DNA of 26,031 bases from Chara braunii (taxonomy: Eukaryota; Streptophyta; Charophyceae; Charales; Characeae), in the NCBI GenBank assembly GCA_003427395.1, contig BFEA01000184.1:1473936-1499966 (forward strand). Direction: 5' to 3'. The translations under genes and the position numbers were made by a program. Under the pieces are notes generated by a model, which did no database searches, had not been told where the DNA came from, and saw nothing but the letters and a program-made list of their open reading frames with translations. Shown here piece after piece: positions 19,911-26,031 of this stretch (position 1 is the first letter of the stretch; every line of letters begins with the position of its first letter).

Positions 19911-21460
19911 TTGAGGTTGCAAGGCAACATCAAGACTGAATGGGCGCAGGTAATTGGTCCAAGTACCTCCCGAACCCCGAGTTTTCGAAAGTCGGACTCC
20001 ATCCTTTGTTCATGAACTTCCCAAAGAGGAAACGTCAGATGAAGTCCATGCACCTAAACTGGGGTCTACAGCCTACCACTGGTCAGCCGAACTACTATCT
20101 GTGCCACGAACACCCAAGCGCCCGAGCTGTCTTGTGACGGCTATCACACCCTTTTGTGCGCCTCTCAATGCGCTTCAAAACCCACTTTGCCCTGCGCGAC
20201 ATTGCCCAATATTGTAAGTCCGCTACAGTATATTGTAGGCCCACTACACGGCAAAAGCGCAACGGGGTAAGACGCAACATCCGGTTGCAAACATTCTAAG
20301 GGCTCCTTACGCCACTGTCAAAAGCCTTGGATTTTTCACGGCTATCATAAGAAATTCGACAACAAAAATTTAAAAATGGCCAATTGGCTATATATGCCAT
20401 GCACGGTTAAGGCCGTCCACTGTATGAACATCAAAACATATGGCGGGCAAAAAATATTAACCCTTCAATAGGGTTGGCACGCTTTGCGAACCCTTCATGA
20501 AAAAAAGAAAAAAAAAAGAAAAGAAAAAAATTTGACAGCGGTGGGATCGCCCTACGACATTGTTGATACCATTTTTCGTCGGGGCAACTCTTGGGAGGTA
20601 CCTGCCCTGGCGTTCGCTGGATATCCATGCAAGCAAACGGGGAGTATGCATGGCGGGTTTTGCCTGTACGGATATCCAACGAAACGACACCCTGTTACAT
20701 CCCGAAAGATGCGGCCGTATTCAAGCTGTATATTTGTTTTCCAAGAGAGGAAAGGTGCTGGTGGTTTGCACTCACTAACTCATGAAAGAAGTTCAAAAAA
20801 GGGAAACCCACCTAAGCAAAGGACAAACATTTGTTCGTCCCAACCTTACGCCCACACGGCGTTGGGCGGCCAAAGTCAGTTAGCCACCTAGAAAGAGGGG
20901 TTTTCGAGTCTGTGTCGAGCAACGAGGCACAATTTTGCCGCTACTCTTATCTAACGGATGACAAAAAAATGGGGCGTCTGGGTCGACCACTGTTTTCCGA
21001 ACGTCCACCCTTTTAACACTAACCCTCCTTTCAATCAGTTTTGGGACTCATTTTATATGCTTCTTGAAACCCCTCCTATAAGGTTATTCTATCTTTATTT
21101 CATCCATCGTGAATCCTTGGTCGTTGGTGCGTGTGCAGGTCTCCGTGGGAACCATTTTTGTCTGATCAAGATGCCGCTGGATTTTATTTACTCTATGTGG
21201 ATAAATTAAAAGACGGGTTTAAGATAATGAAAGATGAAGAAAAAAAAAAACATATGATTATACTTTTTTCTATTTTTTTTAATTTTTTTTTTAAGGGCCA
21301 AGTGCTCAAGGCCAAAAATACAATGGCACAAGTTTCGGATTCAGGGGAAGTTAGGTCTCCAATCTGCTTCATGAGGGTGGGGCCCCTCCATGTGACAGCT
21401 CAATGAAAAATCAAAGAGAAAATCCTAATGCTAACAAACAACCATACAAAATTACATTTC
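19911..21460. other. Non-coding stretch, no gene recognised
   Basis: Short frames up to 135 codons occur in several frames, but none carries a domain I recognise. Minor structure: a ~21-bp tandem ATATTGTARG.CC.CTAC (20209-20250), an A-rich run (20500-20530), two GGATATCC sites around 20621 and 20672, and T-rich tracts (21260-21295). Confidence 0.45.
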
Positions 21461-22064
21461 CTAATCTAGCAAGTAGGTTTTTAAAGGAAAAAAAAAAAAG
21501 AGCAAAATAGTTGATCTATTGTAGGAAAGAGCCGAATTGGAAATCTTCGGACATGCATCAATGGATGCCAAGGAGGGATTGCAGGCCCAATGACGGTGGA
21601 ACCACTTGACCCTAGCACACAAGTTTCGTCTTTGGCCAATCTTTTTGCCCCAATCCAAGAAGATGATGTGCCGAAGGTCGGTCTTCACTCGATGAAGTAC
21701 TTGCTGAACCGAAGGAGGCTCACTATTTTTGACCACTGTGTTACGGTGCTGCCGTAGATGCCACAACACTGTTGCCCTGATGGTTTCATATACATAAGTT
21801 TGTGGATTTGAAAAAACAATAGTGCAGTATCCAGTAGAATGGGATCTTTGGACCAGAAGTCCCCGTGATGATGAGGGAGGAGAACGACGTTTTTAAGTGT
21901 TGTCCACGCTTCTCGAGCGTATTTGCATGTATCCCAGAGTTGCTGTTGATCTTCCACCAGATGTCCTGTGGAGCAAACTATGTAAAAAGGAAAGTATTTT
22001 TTCCGTTGACGATACAAAAAAACAACAGTGGGAGTGACATTGTGCATAATCAGCCAAAAACATA
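21461..22064 (-). pseudogene. LINE remnant: zinc-binding (zf-RVT) C-terminal part, frameshifted
   Basis: Reading on the minus strand from the TIR element at 22064, the frame gives CFWLIMHNVTPTVVFLYRQ, then CSTGHLVEDQQQLWDTC and KYAREAWTTLKN. This matches the zf-RVT layout of plant non-LTR retrotransposons: an (F/L)W..(L/M)H motif, then C...ED...L...C..A...W. Near 21790-21800, at an A run, the reading shifts to the frame encoding YETIRATVLWHLRQHRNTVV and VQQVLHRVKTDL, which resembles the post-finger C-terminal region of the same proteins. The upstream reverse transcriptase and endonuclease are absent. It is a dead fragment, cut by the element at 22065-23023. The family assignment rests on motif spacing, not on a database search. 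Confidence 0.62.
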
Positions 22065-23023
22065 GAATTCGTGAAAACCTAAAAAAAAAAATTGTTAGGT
22101 TTGCACGAAAATTTTTAAAGATTCTGATAGTACATTTTGCAGGCCTCCTACATGAACAACATTTTGTGTAAAGTAAATTAACCGCCGAAAATGAATAGAA
22201 AAGTGCTTTTTCAAAACCACTAGAAGTGGTGAGGAGAGAAGCAAGTCTTTTTACAAAAAAATCACTACCTTGCAAAGCACCGTCTGTTCAAGTATCGAAA
22301 TATCCCAATTTTTTGTTTATTTTAAAAAATCAAATTTATAGTTCTATAAGGTATGAAGCACGATAAGCCTACTCGGGGGTTTCCCAAATACACATATATA
22401 TTCTCCTATTCAGGAATACATTATCTTGGATATGTTCCCTCATACATGAATGAATATATTGTTTTTATATATTTTTTATTAAAATATTTTTCCATTTTTT
22501 AATTTTAAATCGTGGTTGGCTAAGGATTTGAAGATTCCCCGAGGCAAAAGTTGTTTGATTTTTTCTTTTACATAAGATATATTTTTTGACAAAGATTTTA
22601 CAGTAAACTTAAAAATGAATTATATTAGTTTATATTTCTATAACTAGTTTTCGCAGAACTTTGTATTTTACCAAACTACTGAAAACGACTATAGTTCTGT
22701 AAATGAGTATTCACTGAAACTGTTTTTTTTAATGTCTTTCGAGTTCGCCTTGCAGTCCTTAGAGATTGTCTTGTTTGAGTTATGTTTTTTTTCTATCTAC
22801 TGAAAACGACTTCAAGTAATAGTCTTATAACATGTTTTTTTATTGGAAAATATTTTTTTGCACATTTTCAGAATCACTAGACTTTTTGGCAATTTTTTTG
22901 CCTCCTTTCTCAGGAAACAGTTAAAAACGCTCTCTTTTATGAATCAAAAATAAGAGTTTGACTTTTACTTTTTCATGCTATAAAAAATGAGGTTTTGTGG
23001 TTTTGTTAGGTTTTCACGAATTC
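22065..23023. mobile_element. ~960-bp terminal-inverted-repeat element, non-autonomous
   Basis: GAATTCGTGAAAACCTAA (22065-22082) is an exact reverse complement of 23006-23023. The element interrupts the LINE remnant: LINE-like sequence lies on both sides. The interior is A+T-rich with no transposase. A third, near-identical copy of the terminal motif (TTGTTAGGTTTGCACGAA, from about 22092) makes the left end a hairpin. A subterminal motif ACTGAAAACGACT occurs near 22678 and 22799. GAATTC is palindromic, so it may be part of the TIR or a target duplication. This prevents assignment to a superfamily. Confidence 0.68.
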
Positions 23024-23170
23024 AGTTTTCAAAGTAAACCAGCATGTTTTGCTACTGTTAGGGTGGGTAGAACACACAAAAAAGCAGTGAGTTTGACTTG
23101 GGAGAGGTGAATCTTAGTCGTCGTCATTTAGTCATGACGCCCTAATCAACATCAATGTCGGGCAAAAGTT

Positions 23171-23386
23171 TTACATAGTCCATACGAGAAGAGTGTTGGT
23201 TGAGAGATAGAGCATCTTGTGAGGGTGGCGAGGGTCAATCCAATACCAATCCCTAGGATCTAGAGTGAGATCCTTAGCTGCAATATCTGTCTTGTAGGGA
23301 TAAAAGGAGATGGTCCGATCTTTTGATTGCTCGAGGACCCGCTGCCTAGAGTGGTGTTGACTCCCAGGGATCGAAACGCCATGCAT
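23171..23386 (-). pseudogene. Possible upstream piece of the same LINE
   Basis: A 71-codon minus-strand frame reads RVLEQSKDRTISFYPYKTD, then LTLDPRDWYWIDPRHPHKM. W- and P-rich stretches of this kind lie between reverse transcriptase and the zinc finger in plant LINE proteins. It is collinear with, and on the same strand as, the zinc-finger remnant across the TIR element. The intervening ~150 bp contains stops. Assignment is mostly by position. Confidence 0.3.
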
Positions 23387-23550
23387 GTGTCTTTAATGCC
23401 AGCACAAACAACTTGTGAATATGGTGTATGATATTTGGTGCAACTTTCAGTCTTTCAAACACACAAACTATTTTGATTTTTTTCGCACACGAATACTGCC
23501 GACTTCAATCGTTCGAATTTGTGATTGTCATTTCCGTATTGATTCACCGA

Positions 23551-23783
23551 ATGATTGATTGATTGATCGTTTAATACATCTATTGACCGATTGATTGATT
23601 GAATGATTGGTCGATTGTTTGATTGATTGAATGTTGGATCAAATAATTTATTGATTGATTGATCGACCAGTCGATGAATTGATTGATTGATTTATCGATT
23701 GATTGATTGAATGATTCATTCATCGATCAATCGATGGATTGATTTATCGATTTATTCCCTAATAGACTTATTGATCGATTGAA
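23551..23783. repeat. Degenerate GATT/TTGA tetranucleotide microsatellite
   Basis: About 230 bp consist largely of GATT-type repeats broken by GATC and other variants. They contain many ATCGAT-like short palindromes. No coding potential is seen. Confidence 0.85.
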
Positions 23784-24117
23784 CAGTTCACATAAAACAA
23801 TTATCATGATTTTCGTGTGATTGAACCCGTCGGTGTGACTCCGGTGGGATTATCACTGAAGACATGCAGCACACAACCAAACACAGAATAAGCAGGAGAT
23901 AAATTTGAATCGTAACATGGCCGTAGAAGGACGACAAAAATAAATGTTGGAGAAGTTTAAAACATAAAGTAAAGGCAATAGCGCCATCATATCAAAATCG
24001 TTGATGGAGCACCGTCCATCGCTGTACAAATGTTCAGCAACAAAAGAACACTAACAATACGAAAATATGAAATAAATCTAAAAATAAAAAAAAAACATGC
24101 ACCCGTCTATCGACGTT
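23784..24117. other. A+T-rich spacer, no gene recognised
   Basis: Nothing recognisable lies between the microsatellite and the C-rich tract, apart from an A run near 24087-24096. Confidence 0.5.
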
Positions 24118-24192
24118 CCCCCCCCCCCCCCTTCCTCGCCCCCCCCCCCCCCTTCCTCGCCCCCCCCCCCCCCCCCCTCGCCCCCACCCCCC
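24118..24192. repeat. C-homopolymer tract (G-quadruplex potential on the minus strand)
   Basis: C runs of 14 (24118-24131), 14 (24139-24152), 18 (24160-24177), 5 and 6 bases are separated by TTCCTCG, TTCCTCG, TCG and A. The unit CCTTCCTCG is tandemly repeated. The run lengths are probably unreliable in an Illumina assembly. Pro-rich and Gly/Arg-rich open frames here are translated repeat. Confidence 0.85.
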
Positions 24193-24284
24193 TAGCCGTG
24201 GCGACGAACGCCTTATATCAGGGCGGCCATCCTCAGCAACAGAGCAAGGACCGAGGTAGTGCTGTGGAGAGTGCACGAGTGTGT

Positions 24285-25674
24285 TCACTCGTGTTTCATG
24301 CGCTCCACAAGTGCTTCGCGCAAGGCCAGCGCCCGGGGCCGATTGAAAATCTCCACAATGGGGTGGGGTGAATGATCCATCTCCAAGTTCACTCGTCGAC
24401 GCACACTATTCGCGTCCACCTCCCACAACAAGTTGTCATCGAACTTAGTCGATGCTGGCATCCAGGAGGATGTTGCGCAGAATGCCCATGGCTTGGAACT
24501 GTTGCGGGAAAGTGTCCATATTCGTTTTGTGTGTCCAGAGAAAAAACCTCTACATCCCCTTCAGCCTACCAAAAGCTCTCTCCACTGCTCCTCTGACGAC
24601 CTGCTGCTTGTTGTCGAACCTCTCCTCGTCTGGGATTTCATCGGTCCCTCCAAAAGGCACCACGATCCACTCCCTAGGAGGATAGCCATGATCACCAAGG
24701 ATGTACCCGTTTGTTTGCATCCCGAATGGCAGGAGCACAACAGGACCACGAAAAAGATCCCCCTCTTCAGCACGGGTCCACAAAGTGGACAACTGAAGCA
24801 CTCGGATGTCGTGACAACTCCCGGGATAGCCGACGAAAACGTTTATCACACGCAAGTCCAAGTCCACAACCACCTGCGCAACCACCGAAAAACGACGCTT
24901 CCGGTAGAAATAGTTCTCGGACGGCGGGTTGGCTGGTTTGTCCATGTAGATGTGCATACAGTCTATGCAACCATAGCAGTTGGTGAAACCCTTCACCTCG
25001 AACGCGCGCAGAACGACCAGCCGCCACAACCCAGAAGGCCAAACGATCTTCTCCCGATACACACTGAGAAGCGGCCTCATCACGTCCTCCACTGCAATTA
25101 ATCCTGACGCGCGACCTATACCGAATGACGACGTGCTGCTCTCGTACGTCTCCCCGCTTGCCCAACGATAAACCGAGTATGCGACGATGTGATCGGGCAT
25201 GAAAGGCTCCCTGTAGAATGTCACCCTACGCTGCAGATGAGGGGACAACGCCTCGATGATCCCCAGGAACACTCTATGGGACATCCGTAGCTTCTCCTTA
25301 CAGTAACCCTCCACCGCGTCATCCATCTTTCCGAGATCCTCCCATGGCCCGCCTGTCCTTCTCCTCATCCACCATCTCGGAGTCGCCCACGGGATCGCAC
25401 CCGATGCCATAGCACAACAAAATTGAACAAATTGAATGGATTCCGACAACGACACACAATTGGGCGCCTCCATAACTTGTTGCATGAGCTGCCTTTGCCT
25501 GCGAATGGACAGTCTCATCTTAAGGCAAGTTGTGGCTCTCTCAATGCGACAACGAATGGAGACTTCCGACACAACCACAACCACGTCATTCCTCTCCGCA
25601 GTCATGAATGCATTACCAATGGCACGCACCTCTCCCTCCATGTTCATGACATGCAACGCGGAAATGCTCAACAC
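24285..25674 (-). pseudogene. PIF/Harbinger-type transposase, inactivated
   Basis: The main frame (374 codons, ATG at 25674) has the order expected for a Harbinger (DDE_Tnp_4) nuclease. A basic, variable N-terminus comes first, then a helix-turn-helix-like stretch (about 165-199, VYRWASGETY and FGIGRASGLI). The catalytic motifs follow: GCIDCMHI (D238), GYPGSCHDIRVL (D289), YILGDHGYP (D328) and GAVERAFGRLKG (E365). The family usually has DGTH where this copy has DCMH. The frame stops at TAG (24550-24552), where the family has Trp (TGG). The same frame goes on as RFFLWTHKTNMDTFPQQ and ILRNILLDASID, stops again, and a shift by one base restores DDNLLWEVDAN and a tail ending at 24285. One nonsense and one frameshift therefore separate it from an intact ORF. 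No Myb-like partner ORF or convincing terminal repeats are visible. It may have been cut by the repeat at 25761. Confidence 0.88.
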
Positions 25675-25760
25675 CCGTTTGCTCTACGGCGCCCTCGTTC
25701 CCTAGTCTCCACGTCGACAGATATGGCGACAACACTCTGCGTGCTTCATGGAATCCCACG

Positions 25761-26031
25761 CTGTCGGCGCGAATACCCTTACAAGGGTATCCGCCCTGGT
25801 TTTTGCAACTGGCAGAAAGTAGTTGGTCTAAAGTTTAAGTATACCGCGCTAGGCGCGGCTGTGTCTGTGATTATGTTGACTGGGTGGTTGACTACAATAG
25901 AGAGTGTGTGGGCGCGCAAGTTTAAGGTGTGAGTGCGTTCCTCTCTTTGATCACGGTTGTGAAACCGGCGCGGATGTCGGTCGTTTTGTATTACTATGAA
26001 TATTATTTATTTTTGATTAAATCAGGATTTA
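25761..26031 (+). repeat. Dispersed repeat family, copy B (runs off the window)
   Basis: Copy B starts CTGTCGGCGCGAATACCC with the same ATACCCTT-AC-AAGGGTAT hairpin (25773-25790) as copy A at 9609. Further hairpins are CCGCGC-TAG-GCGCGG and ACCGGC/GTCGGT. The latter pairs with one G.U where copy A has GCCGGCG/CGCCGGT, so the stem is kept although the bases changed. It begins 87 bp upstream of the transposase start and continues beyond 26031. An LTR terminus (TGTCGG...) is possible. Confidence 0.65.

Noticed and set aside
20484-20891. 135-codon plus-strand ORF
   Set aside because: It begins in an A-rich run giving a poly-Lys start, is overlapped by several frames on both strands and has no recognisable domain.
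24030-24371. Pro-rich and Gly/Arg-rich ORFs across the C tract
   Set aside because: They consist of translated homopolymer and overlap the antisense end of the transposase pseudogene.
24433-25101. 222-codon plus-strand ORF
   Set aside because: It lies entirely antisense to the transposase pseudogene, which carries the recognisable motifs.
25423-25932. 169-codon plus-strand ORF
   Set aside because: It is antisense to the transposase N-terminus and then runs into repeat copy B; no domain is recognised.

Overview
The window looks like repeat-dominated nuclear DNA of a eukaryote, most likely a plant or streptophyte. It holds a large LTR retrotransposon with a primer-binding site complementary to plant tRNA-Asp(GUC), the zinc-finger end of a plant-type LINE, a PIF/Harbinger transposase, simple repeats and homopolymer runs. 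There are no prokaryotic-style operons. I see no intact gene of recognised host function. It is a draft assembly: it contains Ns and a complete 38-nt Nextera mate-pair junction adapter. The species cannot be named from the sequence.

Layout. Bases 1-101 are a G+C-rich flank. Bases 102-17270 form one giant, decayed LTR retroelement. Its LTRs of about 2.43 kb (102-2537 and 14840-17270) are in direct orientation. A tRNA-Asp primer-binding site lies at 2540. The interior of about 12.3 kb has no recognisable gag, protease, reverse transcriptase, RNase H or integrase. It contains one intact unknown ORF of 224 codons (4855-5529), a false 1,248-bp tandem duplication made by the adapter chimera (6276-8809), a G+C-rich block at about 8830-13500 that may be a nested insertion, a divergent copy of a second repeat family (9609-9874), and an array of about ten stem-loops (13869-14652) just before the 3' LTR. 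The element looks like a LARD-type non-autonomous derivative.

Downstream of the 3' LTR is an Asn-rich exon-like stretch (17272-17675), possibly the N-terminus of an MFS sugar transporter, broken by one in-frame stop. From 17.8 to 21.4 kb is non-coding DNA with short repeats. From 21.4 to 23.4 kb lie pieces of a minus-strand LINE, split by a terminal-inverted-repeat element of about 960 bp (22065-23023). Then come a GATT-type microsatellite (23551-23783), a C-homopolymer tract (24118-24192), a minus-strand Harbinger transposase pseudogene (24285-25674), and a second, better preserved copy of the repeat family seen at 9.6 kb (25761 to the window end).

The most unusual signal is RNA- or DNA-structural. 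The array at 13.9-14.65 kb keeps a loop close to TTCTATAAGTTTAGGTG while the flanking stems differ from copy to copy and still pair, including G.U pairs. The five ~122-bp tandem repeats in each LTR show the same behaviour. Together they suggest selection on secondary structure inside this element family.
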